Shown: piece by piece, positions 14,839 to 23,442 of the stretch | Layout of the letters: the number at the start of each line of letters is the position of its first letter | Position numbering within the stretch: the first letter of the stretch is position 1 | Assembly (NCBI RefSeq): GCF_000719865.1 | Contig: NZ_JOID01000034.1 | Location: forward strand, 1-56,923 | Reading direction: 5' to 3' | DNA: 56,923 nucleotides | DNA from: Streptomyces albus subsp. albus | Lineage (GTDB): Bacteria > Actinomycetota > Actinomycetes > Streptomycetales > Streptomycetaceae | Notes under the pieces: model-generated | What the model was told of the DNA's origin: nothing | Seen by the model: the letters and a program-made list of their open reading frames with translations, nothing else | The model's database searches: none | Made by a program: the position numbers and the translations under genes

Positions 14839-16302
14839 ATGGCCGATCGCTATCTTCGTTTCACCGGGACCGCCCCCGGCCGGTTCCTCACCCGCCGGCT
14901 GGGCCTGCCCCGGCCCGCGCCGCTGCACCGCTGGACCGCCGAACGGCCGTCCCTGGACGGAGCGTTGCTCCACCTGACGGCGGCCGCGCCCTGCCCCGGA
15001 CTCGCCGACGTACTGGCCCGGACCGGGCTGCCGGTGCGGACGGAGCACCGGAGCGGGGACGGGCACGGTGCCGGAGCCGGTGCCGGTGCCGATGGCGGGC
15101 GCGGCACCGGAAGCGGCGAGAACGCCGGGGCGCGGGGCGCCGCCCCGTACGCCGCGGTCGTCGTCGACGCCACCGGCGTGGACGGCCCGGACGCGCTGCA
15201 CGGGGTGCACGCCGCGCTCCACCCGGTGGTGCGCTCGGTCGCCGCCGGCGGACGGATCGTCGTCCTCGGCACCGTGCCCGACCCGGCGGACCATCACCGG
15301 GCCGCCGCCCAGCAGGCGCTGGAAGGCTTCGTCCGGTCGCTGGGCAAGGAGATCGGCAAGGGCTGCACGGTGAACCTGCTGCGGCTGGACCCCGGTGCGG
15401 ACGGCGCGGCCGCGATGGGCGCCGCGGCAGCGGCGGCGGAGTCGACGCTCCGCTTTCTGCTGTCGCCCAAGTCGGCCTATGTGAGCGGGCAGCCGATCAC
15501 CGTGCGCGGAGACGCCGCCGGCGCGGGCGAGGCGGACGGCCCGGCGGCCGGAGACACGGACCGGTCCCGGCCGCTGGCCGGCCGGACCGCGCTCGTCACC
15601 GGCTGTGCCCGCGGCATCGGCGCGTCGGTCGCCGAGACCCTCGCCCGGGACGGCGCGCGGGTCGTCTGCCTCGACATACCGTCCGCGGAGGGCGAGTTGG
15701 CCGCTCTCGCCGGCCGTCTCGGCGGCACGGCGCTGCCCCTGGACATCACGGCGCCCGACGCCGCCGAGCGCATCGCCGCCGCCGTGCCCGGCGGGCTCGA
15801 CATCCTCGTCCACAACGCGGGCATCACCCGGGACCGCCGGCTCGCCAATATGGCGGCCGACCGCTGGGACCAGGTGATCGACGTCAACCTGGGCAGCGTG
15901 CTGCGGGTGACGGACCGACTGCTGAAGGCCGGTGTTCTGCGCCGGGGCACCGGCCGGATCATCGCCACCGCCTCGATCGCCGGCATCGCCGGCAACGCCG
16001 GGCAGACCAACTACGCGGCGAGCAAGGCCGGGATCATCGGCTTCACCCGCTCGCTGGCGCCGCGCGCGGCGGCCGAGTACGGGGTGACGGTCAACGCGGT
16101 CGCCCCCGGCTTCATCGAGACGAAGATGACGGCCGCCGTGCCGCTGCTGATCCGGGAGGCGGGGCGGCGGATGAACTCCCTGGCGCAGGGCGGCCTGCCG
16201 GTCGACGTCGCCGAGACGACGGCGTGGCTCGCCCAGCCGGCCTCCGGCGGGGTCAACGGACAGACGGTACGGGTCTGCGGGCAGAGCCTCCTCGGGGCGT
16301 AG
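14839..16302 (+). CDS. fabG: long-form 3-oxoacyl-ACP/CoA reductase (FabG4-like)
   Basis: A 487-residue reductase about twice the usual FabG length. The N-terminal half (1 to about 240) is a flavodoxin-like, non-catalytic region. The C-terminal half is an SDR with TGCARGIG for the cofactor, NAGITRDR, and the Ser, Tyr and Lys of ATASIAGIAG and TNYAASKAG. This is the architecture of mycobacterial FabG4, which reduces beta-ketoacyl-CoA. The ATG at 14839 is preceded by GAGGAG; a GTG at 14824 would include that site. The N-terminal half carries an Ala/Gly-rich insertion at about 75-105. It is followed by the MaoC hydratase gene after a repeat-filled gap of 616 bases. Confidence 0.92.
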   Translation: MADRYLRFTGTAPGRFLTRRLGLPRPAPLHRWTAERPSLDGALLHLTAAAPCPGLADVLARTGLPVRTEHRSGDGHGAGAGAGADGGRGTGSGENAGARGAAPYAAVVVDATGVDGPDALHGVHAALHPVVRSVAAGGRIVVLGTVPDPADHHRAAAQQALEGFVRSLGKEIGKGCTVNLLRLDPGADGAAAMGAAAAAAESTLRFLLSPKSAYVSGQPITVRGDAAGAGEADGPAAGDTDRSRPLAGRTALVTGCARGIGASVAETLARDGARVVCLDIPSAEGELAALAGRLGGTALPLDITAPDAAERIAAAVPGGLDILVHNAGITRDRRLANMAADRWDQVIDVNLGSVLRVTDRLLKAGVLRRGTGRIIATASIAGIAGNAGQTNYAASKAGIIGFTRSLAPRAAAEYGVTVNAVAPGFIETKMTAAVPLLIREAGRRMNSLAQGGLPVDVAETTAWLAQPASGGVNGQTVRVCGQSLLGA

Positions 16303-16351
16303 CGCCTCCGGCGCGGGCCGGCCGGCGGACGGGGCGGCCGCGGGCCGGCCC

Positions 16352-16429
16352 GGGGCGGCGGTGTCGCGCGGGGTACCGGGTACGGGTTCCGGGGCGGCGG
16401 TGTCGCGCGGGGTGCCGGGTACGGGTTCC
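16352..16429. repeat. 39-bp tandem repeat, two copies
   Basis: Two adjacent 39-bp copies beginning GGGGCGGCGGTGTCGCGC (16352-16390, 16391-16429) differ at one base. They lie just after the fabG-like gene. Confidence 0.85.
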
Positions 16430-16431
16430 GG

Positions 16432-16453
16432 CCGCGACCCGCGCGGGTCGCGG
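16432..16453. repeat. 22-bp perfect palindrome
   Basis: CCGCGACCCGC is followed directly by its complement. It may be the foldback that ends fabG transcription or a recombination-prone element. It overlaps the start of the next tandem repeat. Confidence 0.55.
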
Positions 16454-16514
16454 CCCGGGCTGGTATCCGGGTCCTCCGCGCGGATCGCGGCCCGGGCTGG
16501 TACCCGGGTCCCCC
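16441..16514. repeat. 37-bp tandem repeat, two copies
   Basis: Two adjacent 37-bp copies (16441-16477, 16478-16514) share CGCGGCCCGGGCTGGTA, with a few differences. The rest of the gap to 16918 is C-rich low complexity (GACCAGCCC/GACCCGAC units) without a gene. Confidence 0.8.
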
Positions 16515-16918
16515 GCACAAGACGCCACCCGGGGCCGTCCCCGGCGCCCCGCACGGAGACCCGCCCGAGCCACTCCCGCCACCCCGCACGGGATGCCATC
16601 CGGGGCCCGTGCGGAAAGCGGCGCGGGTCCCGCGGCCGCGGCGCCGCCGGCTCTCCTCCCGCGCTGCGCGCGGACGTTGACCCTCCCACCCGTCCGATAC
16701 CCCGTACCGGCAACGCAGCGCGAACGCGGCAGGGCCCTCCGGAAGCGGCCCCGCCCGGACCAGCCCCGACCAGCCCGGACCAGCCCGACCCGACCCCGGC
16801 CGACCCGGCCGAACCAACCCCGGCCCGCCCCGACCCAGCCCGGCCCGGCCCGGCCCGACCGGGCCAGACCCGACCGGACCCGACCGGACCCACCGCACAC
16901 GATCCCGACGGAGCCCCC

Positions 16919-17932
16919 ATGACCGCCCCGACCACCCAGCGCCTCACCCGCTCACCGCGCCTGATGCCCGCCCTCGGCCGGGGTGTGCTGACCGGGATCG
17001 GCAAGCGCCCCTCCCCCGGCGCCCCGCTCCCCGGCACCCGGCTCCTGCTGCCGGCCGCCAGGATCGACGCCGGCCGCGTCGTCCGCTACGCCCGCGTCTG
17101 CGGCTTCCGGGAGACCGATCCGCTGCCGCTCACCTATCCGCACATCCTGGGCTTCCCCCTCGCCGCCCGCCTCATGGGCGACCGGGCCTTCCCGCTGCCC
17201 CTCCTCGGCCTGGTCCACACCGGCATCGAGATCACACAGCACCGGGCGCTGCGCCCGCACGACCGCCCCGAGCTGACCGTCGCCATCCCCCGCCTGCTGC
17301 CCCACCGGCGCGGCACGGAGGCCGAGGTCGTCACGGAGGCCCGGATCGACGGCGAACTGGTCTGGACGGACCGCAGCACGTACTTGGCCCGCCACCGCAC
17401 CGCGGAAGCCCCGGAAGCCGCGGAAGCCGGGCACGGCGCGGACGCCTCCGGCGCGGCGGAGACCGGCGGCGCCCGGGAGTCCGCCCCCGCCCCGGAGTCC
17501 TCCCAGTCCGCGTCCCCCGCCCCCGAGTCCGCCGCGCCGGAGGCTTCCGCGCCGGACGCCCGCGCCTCTCGCGGCGATGGCGCCGACGGGCTCCCCGCCG
17601 CCGCCGTGTGGCAGCTCCCCGCCGGACTCGGACGGCACCATGCCGCCGTCTCCGGCGACTACAACCCGATCCATCTCCACCCGCTGACCGCCCGCCCGCT
17701 GGGTTTCCCCCGGGCCATCGCCCACGGCATGTGGACGTTCGCCCGCTGCGTGGCCGAGACGGACGCGTCGAGCGCGGAACGGGTCACCGTGCGCGCGGAA
17801 TTCAAGGCTCCGGTCCTGCTTCCGTCGACCGTCGTCTACCACAGGCTCGGCGCTGCCTTCGAACTGCGCGGCGGCCGGGACGGCTCCCGTCTCCACCTCA
17901 CGGGGACGGTCACGACCCCGGCCGGGGCCTGA
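16919..17932 (+). CDS. MaoC-like hydratase (double hot-dog, HtdX-like)
   Basis: A 337-residue protein of the (R)-specific enoyl-CoA hydratase type. The hydratase motif is GDYNPIHLHPLTARPLGFPRA followed by HGMWTFARCV. The N-terminal hot-dog half is about 1-160. Between the halves lies an Ala/Glu/Ser-rich linker of about 55 residues (EAPEAAEAGHGADASGAAET), which is longer than usual. The ATG at 16919 has GGAG 6 bases upstream; the open frame reaching back to 16361 runs through repeats and is rejected. It pairs with the FabG4-like reductase as in mycobacterial fabG4-htdX: reductase then dehydratase acting on beta-hydroxyacyl-CoA. Confidence 0.88.
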   Translation: MTAPTTQRLTRSPRLMPALGRGVLTGIGKRPSPGAPLPGTRLLLPAARIDAGRVVRYARVCGFRETDPLPLTYPHILGFPLAARLMGDRAFPLPLLGLVHTGIEITQHRALRPHDRPELTVAIPRLLPHRRGTEAEVVTEARIDGELVWTDRSTYLARHRTAEAPEAAEAGHGADASGAAETGGARESAPAPESSQSASPAPESAAPEASAPDARASRGDGADGLPAAAVWQLPAGLGRHHAAVSGDYNPIHLHPLTARPLGFPRAIAHGMWTFARCVAETDASSAERVTVRAEFKAPVLLPSTVVYHRLGAAFELRGGRDGSRLHLTGTVTTPAGA

Positions 17933-18046
17933 TCCGCGCGGGGCCCGGCGTTCCGGCGCGGGCCCCCGGGCTCTCCCGGGCCGCGGCCGGCACCGCGCGG
18001 CCCGGCCCGCCACGGGGCCACTCGGCCGGCCGGCACGCCTCCCGGC

Positions 18047-18790
18047 TCAGGATCCGCGGGTGGCGCTCTTCCCGCGCGGGTGCCAGGGGCGGCCCTCCAT
18101 CAGGTTCGCGAGGCCCGCCCAGGCGAAGTTCATCAGCAGCGCCGCGGTCTCCTTCGCCGACGGCCGGTCCGCGCCCCCGCCCGTGGAAGCACCGGCATCA
18201 CCGACACCGCCACTGGCACCGCCCCCACCACCGGCTCCGCCGCCCCCGGGCTCGTTGGCCCATCCGGCCAGCGATTCGGCGGCCCCGACCAGGGCGTGCG
18301 CCAGCCCGGCCACCTCGCGGTCGGCCAGGTCCGGAACGCAGTCGTCCTCGCGCGCCGCGGCGGCGATCAGCTGCGTCACGAAGGTGACGATCTCCTCCCG
18401 CATCGCCGCGAACTCGCTCACGAACGGCTCTCCGTGCGTACGGGCCTGGTTGTGCAACACGGCCCAGCCGTCCGGGCGTTCTGCGGTATGGGCGAAGAAG
18501 CCGCGCAGCCCGCTCCAGAGTTGCTGGTCCGGTGGTGCGTCCCGCGGCTCGACGGCCTCCCGCACGGCGGCGACCAGGGCCGCCGCCTCGCGCCGGATGC
18601 AGGCGCTGAACAGCTCTTCCTTCGAGTTCAGATAGAGGTAGACCAACGGCTTCGAGACACCGGCCAGTTCCGCGATCTCGTCCATCGAGGCGGCCCGGTA
18701 ACCGCGCCGGGCGAAGATCGTCACGGCCGCGTCGAGCATCTGCTGCTCCCGCACCGCCCGCGGCATCCGCTTGCCCTTGGTGCCCGCCAC
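18047..18790 (-). CDS. TetR-family regulator of the adjacent lipid genes
   Basis: A 247-residue repressor. The N-terminal helix-turn-helix (about 16-62) includes AVTIFARRGYRAASMDEIAE and KPLVYLYLNSKEELF. The C-terminal ligand domain has a Gly-rich insertion (GGGGAGGGGGASGG, about 182-200) that is probably a loop. The GTG at 18790 is preceded by GGAGG at suitable distance. The gene converges on the MaoC gene. Its promoter carries a 23-base block shared with the thiolase/fabG promoter, so it very likely represses both itself and those genes, with an acyl-CoA as plausible ligand (inference). Confidence 0.88.
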   Translation of the reverse strand: MAGTKGKRMPRAVREQQMLDAAVTIFARRGYRAASMDEIAELAGVSKPLVYLYLNSKEELFSACIRREAAALVAAVREAVEPRDAPPDQQLWSGLRGFFAHTAERPDGWAVLHNQARTHGEPFVSEFAAMREEIVTFVTQLIAAAAREDDCVPDLADREVAGLAHALVGAAESLAGWANEPGGGGAGGGGGASGGVGDAGASTGGGADRPSAKETAALLMNFAWAGLANLMEGRPWHPRGKSATRGS

Positions 18791-18809
18791 TGTCCCGCCC
18801 CTCCGCCTT

Positions 18810-18832
18810 GCCTACCGAGAGGTAAGTTTACG
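18810..18832. promoter_or_regulatory. TetR autoregulatory operator
   Basis: TACC-GAGA-GGTA followed by AGTTTACG, 20 bases before the regulator start. It matches 17 of 23 bases of the block at 14796-14818. Confidence 0.68.
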
Positions 18833-19008
18833 GCCCGCTCCCCTCGCCGCATATGCCAAACACCTTTCCCGCACGGCGAGAAGCGCTCACCGGCTCCGGT
18901 GGCTCGCGGAGATCCTGCCGGACAGGTCGCGGCTGCCGGCCATGCCGGCACCCACGGCCTCGTCCGGCACGGCGAGGGCCCGCACCGAGCCCCCACCGCA
19001 CCGGGGCC

Positions 19009-20277
19009 CTACCGCACGAACGCGTCCCTGCGCGCCGTGCCGTCCCAGCCGCCGGCCGGCCGTCGCAGGCCGTACAGCGCGGCGACCGTGGGGGCGACGT
19101 CGATGGTCCGGGCCGGGGCGTCGCTGACCGCGCCGCGCCGGACCAGCGGTGAACCGCCGGACACGAAGAAGGGGATGGGCAGGGTGGCCGGGTGGCCGTG
19201 GTTGCCGGGGATGGGGTTGGAGATCGGCAGCGGATCGGAGAAGCGGTAGCCGGGGCGGACGTACGCGACGAGATCACCGGCCTCCGGGCCCAGCCGCAGC
19301 TCCCCGGGCGTGTGCACGGACAGCACGCCCTCCTCGGCGAGGACGATCTCCCGCATCCGGGCCACGGCCCGGGCCCGGTCGGCCTCCGGCCCGGTCCAGT
19401 AGAGGAGGTCCGCACCGCCGTTCTGCGCGATGACGCAGCGGTCCTTCAGCAGCGGGTCCCGCGCCAGCAGCGGGGCGAGGCTCACCATGGCGAACGGCAG
19501 CGACCAGTCCATGGAGTGGTCGGCGAGGACGAGGAGGACGGAGTTCTCCCAGCGGCCGGTGTCCCTGAGGTGCTCGACGACCCGGCCGATCTGGTAGTCG
19601 GTGCTGATCAGGGCGGCCCTGCGGGCGAGGTCGAGCGTGCCGCCGGTGAGGTCGCTGTGCCCGACCCGGTCGACGTCACCGAAGTTGACGAACATCAGAT
19701 CGGGGTCGGCGCTGTCGATCATCGAGATCACCGCGTCGGCCGTGAAGCCGTCCGGCGCGTGCTCCGTGATGGGCAGCATCGGCTCCGGTTTCCAGTGGAA
19801 GTCGGCCCGGGTGTCGAAGATCCCGTGCAGATAGCGCTTGGACAGCACGGAGCCGCTGGTGCGCCCGGTGGCGCGGAGCAGTTCGAAGAGGGTGACGGCC
19901 CGCAGGTCGGTCGGCCGGTCCAGGTCGCGCACGGTCTGCTCGGCCCGGTCGTACACCGCGTTCGCGGGCACACCCGAACGGTCGGGGCGCACGCCCGTCA
20001 TCATCATGACGTGGTTGGGGATGGTCTCCATGACCGGCAGCGACTGGGCGGCCGGGTAGGTCGTGCCGGTGTCGCGCAGCTTGGACAGCCGGGGCATGTA
20101 CAGCGGCCGGATCTCGTCGGGCCGGCAGCCGTCGACGACGATGACGTAGGTGCGCAGCCGGCCGGCGGCGCGCGCGGTGGGGGCGCCGAGGCCGCCGACG
20201 ATGACGCCGCCGGCGCCGCCGGCGACCGTGGCGAGGAACGAACGGCGGGACCAGCGGGACCGCTCGGTGGGGGGCAT
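19009..20277 (-). CDS. Tat-exported alkaline phosphatase-superfamily phosphodiesterase
   Basis: A 422-residue secreted hydrolase. The Tat signal SRWSRRSFLATVAGGAGG ends near residue 38. The mature part looks like nucleotide pyrophosphatase/phosphodiesterase members of the alkaline phosphatase superfamily: DGCRPDE, the nucleophile region METIPNHVMMMTG, DVDRVGHS, LADHSMD and NPIPGNHGHP supply the metal ligands. It probably cleaves phosphodiesters or phosphate esters outside the membrane. The ATG at 20277 has GGAG 7 bases upstream and starts exactly at the signal peptide. The frame open to 20676 has no support. It lies downstream of the symporter but behind a large palindrome, so it is probably transcribed alone. 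Confidence 0.87.
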   Translation of the reverse strand: MPPTERSRWSRRSFLATVAGGAGGVIVGGLGAPTARAAGRLRTYVIVVDGCRPDEIRPLYMPRLSKLRDTGTTYPAAQSLPVMETIPNHVMMMTGVRPDRSGVPANAVYDRAEQTVRDLDRPTDLRAVTLFELLRATGRTSGSVLSKRYLHGIFDTRADFHWKPEPMLPITEHAPDGFTADAVISMIDSADPDLMFVNFGDVDRVGHSDLTGGTLDLARRAALISTDYQIGRVVEHLRDTGRWENSVLLVLADHSMDWSLPFAMVSLAPLLARDPLLKDRCVIAQNGGADLLYWTGPEADRARAVARMREIVLAEEGVLSVHTPGELRLGPEAGDLVAYVRPGYRFSDPLPISNPIPGNHGHPATLPIPFFVSGGSPLVRRGAVSDAPARTIDVAPTVAALYGLRRPAGGWDGTARRDAFVR

Positions 20278-20653
20278 GGAGGGCTCCGGGTGGGGCTGGG
20301 CCCGCGGCCGGCGGTGGGCGCCGGACTGCGGGCGGGCGAGGGGGACGGGGCGGCCCCCGGTTCCGTCGGAGAACGGCACCGCCACCGCGGGCCCTTCCCC
20401 GCGGTGGCGGGGCGGACGGCCCGGGGCGGAGCGGCGGCGGCGCGGGGGTGGTGCGGCCCGCCGCTGCGAGGGCGTGCGCCGCATTCCAGGGCACGCGGGT
20501 GTCCTTACGGCAACTCGCCGGTAACTTCTCGGTCCCAACCGGACGGTGTGGCGCATCCGACAGCCCCGGGCCCGGCCGGTAGCTGCCCGCATGCCCCGAT
20601 TGCCCTCCTTGCGGCGCGAGTTGACGCCGCCTCCGGTCCAACGCGGAGGGCCG
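20278..20653. other. intergenic region upstream of the phosphodiesterase
   Basis: About 375 bases with no convincing gene. It presumably holds the promoter of the Tat-exported protein. I see no clear -35/-10 pair. Confidence 0.4.
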
Positions 20654-20685
20654 CCGGGGCGGGTGAACGCGTTCACCCGCCCCGG
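20654..20685. terminator. 32-bp perfect palindrome after the symporter
   Basis: CCGGGGCGGGTGAACG followed directly by its exact complement, 41 bases after the symporter stop. It is probably the terminator. The core GGTGAACGCGTTCACC also looks like an operator, so a protein site is possible. Confidence 0.55.
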
Positions 20686-20726
20686 TGGCCCTCACACGGA
20701 ACCCGGTTCTCGCTACCGCGGTCCGG

Positions 20727-22151
20727 TCACGCCCGCCCGGCGGCGGCGCCCACGGGCTCGCGCCCGGCACCGCCCTCCGGCGAACTCCCCGCACCCGGGC
20801 CCGCGTCGGGGCCGACCGGGTCGAACAGGGTGGCGCTGTCGTACGCCTCCCGGTCGAGGATCTTCTCCCGGGCCGCGACGACGATCGGCACGGCCGACTG
20901 CCCGGCCACGTTCGTCGCGGTGCGCATCATGTCCAGCACCGGGTCGATGGCCAGCAGCAGGCCCACACCCTCCAGCGGGAGGCCCAGCGTGGAGAGGGTC
21001 AGGGTGAGCATCACGGTGGCACCGGTCAGCCCGGCGGTGGCCGCCGAACCGATCACCGACACGAACACGATCAGCAGGTAGTCCCCGATGCCGAGCTGCA
21101 CCCCGAAGATCTCCGCGATGAAGATCGCGGCGAGGGCCGGGTAGACCGCGGCGCAGCCGTCCATTTTCGTCGTCGCGCCGAACGGGACGGCGAACGACGC
21201 GTACTCGCGCGGCACGCCCAGGCGTTCGGTGACCCGCTGGGTGACGGGCATCGTCCCGACCGAGGAGCGGGAGACGAAGGCCAGCTGGATCGCGGGCCAG
21301 GCACCGCGGTAGAACTGCAGCGGGCTCACCTTGGCGACCGTGGCCAGCAGCAGCGGGTAGACGCCGAACATCACCAGCGCGCAGCCGATGTACACATCGG
21401 CGGTGAAGGTCGCGTACTTGCCGATCAGGTCCCAGCCGTACGCGGCGATGGCGTTGCCGATCAGGCCGGCGGTGCCGAGCGGGGCGAGCCGGATGACCCA
21501 CCACAGGGCCTTCTGCAGCAGCGCGAGCACCGACTCGCTGAACTCCAGGACGGGGCGCGCCGGTTCACCGATCTTCAGGGCGGCGATGCCCGCCACGGCC
21601 GCCATGAAGACGATCTGCAGCACGTTGAGCTCGGTGAACGGCGTGATGACGTTCGCCGGGACGATGCCGGTCAGGAAGTCGAGCCAGGAGCCGGCGCTCT
21701 CCGGCCGGGCGCCGTCGGCGGGGGTGAGCCCGGTGCCGGCGCCGGGGTTGGTGAGCAGGCCGATGGTGAGGCCGATGGCGACGGCGATCAGCGAGGTCGC
21801 CATGAACCAGAGGAGGGTGCGGGAGGCCAGCCGGGCCGCGTTGTTGACCTTCCGCAGATTGGTGATCGACACGAGGATCGCGAAGAAGACGAGCGGGGCC
21901 ACCGCCAGCTTCAGCAGCTGGACGAACAGGCCGCCGGTGCGCTCCAGGGTGGCGGCCAGCCAGGCGACGTCCCAGGTGCGGGCGGCCCAGCCGAGCAGCA
22001 CACCGAGGACGAGGCCGAGGAGTATCTGGGCCCAGAAGGGCACCCGGGGCAGCCTCGGCGTCCGGCCGGATGTCCGTGCCGTGCCGGACGGGCCCGGGGA
22101 GCCGGAGGGCTCGGGCGTATCAGGGGAGTCGGGGGAGGACGCGGTGGTCAC
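20727..22151 (-). CDS. DAACS dicarboxylate/amino-acid:cation symporter, possibly for cystine
   Basis: A 474-residue membrane symporter of the GltP/DctA/TcyP family. The re-entrant loop motif appears as SRSSVGTMPVTQRV. The TM7 motif is TKMDGCAAVYPALAA (usually NMDG), and the last motif is DMMRTATNVAGQSAVPIVV. These families move dicarboxylates, glutamate or cystine with H+ or Na+. The GTG start at 22151 has GGAG 7 bases before it. The first 40 residues are Ser/Pro-rich and cytoplasmic. A short cysteine-rich leader peptide lies 320 bases upstream on the same strand, which suggests cysteine-controlled expression and a cystine substrate as in TcyP. Substrate assignment is inference. Confidence 0.88.
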   Translation of the reverse strand: MTTASSPDSPDTPEPSGSPGPSGTARTSGRTPRLPRVPFWAQILLGLVLGVLLGWAARTWDVAWLAATLERTGGLFVQLLKLAVAPLVFFAILVSITNLRKVNNAARLASRTLLWFMATSLIAVAIGLTIGLLTNPGAGTGLTPADGARPESAGSWLDFLTGIVPANVITPFTELNVLQIVFMAAVAGIAALKIGEPARPVLEFSESVLALLQKALWWVIRLAPLGTAGLIGNAIAAYGWDLIGKYATFTADVYIGCALVMFGVYPLLLATVAKVSPLQFYRGAWPAIQLAFVSRSSVGTMPVTQRVTERLGVPREYASFAVPFGATTKMDGCAAVYPALAAIFIAEIFGVQLGIGDYLLIVFVSVIGSAATAGLTGATVMLTLTLSTLGLPLEGVGLLLAIDPVLDMMRTATNVAGQSAVPIVVAAREKILDREAYDSATLFDPVGPDAGPGAGSSPEGGAGREPVGAAAGRA

Positions 22152-22470
22152 GGACACACTCCGTCGGTAAGGGGTGGAAGGGGAGGAGGGGGACGGGCCG
22201 CACCGCCCCGGACCGCGCCCCGGCCGCCGCGGACCCCGGCGGCGCGGACGCGCGGAGGACGACGGCAGGGACCCGGGGGACGGAACGATCGCCGGGGACG
22301 GGACGGACGCCGAGGGCGGCGGCCGTCCGGCCGGCCGGGCCCCGGAGCAGACCGCGCCGGAAGCACGAGGCCGTGCGGGAACCGGGGGACCCGGGGCGGT
22401 GGGCGGCCGTGGTCGCACCCGGCGCCCTCACTCGGGCGGTACGGGGCGGCAGTACGGCTGCTCGGTCGCG
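22152..22470 (-). other. leader region between uORF and symporter
   Basis: About 320 bases of GC-rich sequence without a convincing gene. A modest hairpin (GCCGCCG/CGGCGGC, 22223-22229 and 22237-22243) could belong to an attenuator, but the region has many alternative pairings. Confidence 0.4.
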
Positions 22471-22572
22471 TCAGTGGCGGCGACAGGCCGCGGAGAGACA
22501 GCGGCAGAGATCGACATGCAGGCGCGCCACGAGCGGGATGCCCGGTGTGCAGGGGCGCGCGGTCGTCGTCAT
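22471..22572 (-). CDS. cysteine-rich leader peptide (putative attenuator uORF)
   Basis: A 33-residue peptide too short for usual gene callers: PGIPLVARLHVDLCRCLSA followed by ACRRH. This resembles the family of actinobacterial leader peptides with a conserved LHVDLCR core and clustered Cys codons, found before sulfur-related genes. Four Cys codons occur, three of them within eight codons near the end (22481-22506), so translation would pause when charged Cys-tRNA is low. The ATG at 22572 lies 7 bases after a -10 box, which predicts a leaderless mRNA; a GTG two codons earlier is in frame. The next gene downstream is the DAACS symporter. Confidence 0.75.
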   Translation of the reverse strand: MTTTARPCTPGIPLVARLHVDLCRCLSAACRRH

Positions 22573-22579
22573 GCGCACT

Positions 22580-22607
22580 ACCGTAACACCGGGCCTGGGA
22601 ACCGCAA
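22580..22607 (-). promoter_or_regulatory. promoter of the leader peptide
   Basis: On the minus strand, TTGCGG (22602-22607), a 16-base spacer and TACGGT (22580-22585). Transcription would begin at or next to the ATG at 22572, so the leader would be translated without a 5' untranslated region. Confidence 0.6.
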
Positions 22608-22997
22608 AGATGAGCGGCGGAACTGCTTCACATCGAAGGCGCGGAGGCGGTCCTGCCTGGAGATCATCCGCCTTCGGGCCGGCCGGCTCCACCGGAAGCG
22701 GTCGCGTCGTCGGCCGGGTGCCGGACCGGCGTGCGGGACCGGAGAGCCATGTCGACGACGGTGCCCCGGGCCGGAGCCGGATCATCCGGAGCGCACCTCC
22801 CGGCGGCTCGGGCCGGGACGCGCGTGGGGGCGAAGAGGGCGGGAGGACGGGAGGACGGGATAAGGGGGCGCCGGGAAGCGACGCGGGGAAAGACCCCGGA
22901 GCCGGCGCGAGCCCCGGCCGGGAAACAACTCGGGGCGGGAACTCGGCCCCGGTCCCTGGGCCCGGGGCGCCGGATCAGCCCCGGGCCCGCAGCGGGC
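22608..22997. other. intergenic region upstream of the leader promoter
   Basis: About 390 bases between the DUF4229 gene and the leader promoter. I see no gene; the short open frames are Arg/Gly-rich artefacts of GC bias. Confidence 0.4.
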
Positions 22998-23357
22998 TCA
23001 GCCCTGGGCGCGGGCGGCGTCGTCGGCGCCGTCCTCGCGGCTCTGGTCGGCGGACAGCCGCTGCTTGGCCCGCTCCACCTTCTCCACGACCTGCTCCGAC
23101 ATCGCCAGACGCTGCTTCCGCAGCAGCACCCAGCTCAGCGGGGCGGAGAGCACGAGACCCAGCAGGATCACCCAGAACACCTGCGAGTCCCCCACCCCGG
23201 CCGGCACCACACCGAGGTAGCTGAGCCCCCAGGCCGCCAGGAAGCAGGCGGCGAACAGGGCGAAGCGCAGAAGGGTGTAGCGGATCGCGGCATTGGCGTT
23301 CCGCTTGTCGGTGCCAGTGCCACTGCCGCCACTGATGCTGCTCGTGCTGCTGCTCAA
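22998..23357 (-). CDS. DUF4229 small membrane protein
   Basis: A protein of about 119 residues with two hydrophobic helices (LRFALFAACFLAAWGLSYL and VFWVILLGLVLSAPLSWVLL). A basic/acidic cytoplasmic tail (RKQRLAMSEQVVEKVERAKQ) follows. This is the layout of the actinobacterial DUF4229 family, of unknown function and often near mqn genes. I chose TTG at 23357 because GAAGAAGG lies 8 bases upstream. A GTG at 23429 would add 24 residues but has no ribosome site. The Ser/Gly-rich first 20 residues are not conserved-looking. Confidence 0.75.
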   Translation of the reverse strand: MSSSTSSISGGSGTGTDKRNANAAIRYTLLRFALFAACFLAAWGLSYLGVVPAGVGDSQVFWVILLGLVLSAPLSWVLLRKQRLAMSEQVVEKVERAKQRLSADQSREDGADDAARAQG

Positions 23358-23442
23358 GGGAGGAACCTTCTTCTCGGCTGCGACCGAAAGGGCCGGTATG
23401 GCTGGTATGGCTGTCCTCCAGTGAAGCACAGCGCTTTCGCCG

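Noticed and set aside
13417..17037. 1206-codon minus-strand frame over the fabG and thiolase region
   Set aside because: It runs through intergenic repeats and opposite fabG, and overlaps the real thiolase in another frame. No domain is recognisable.
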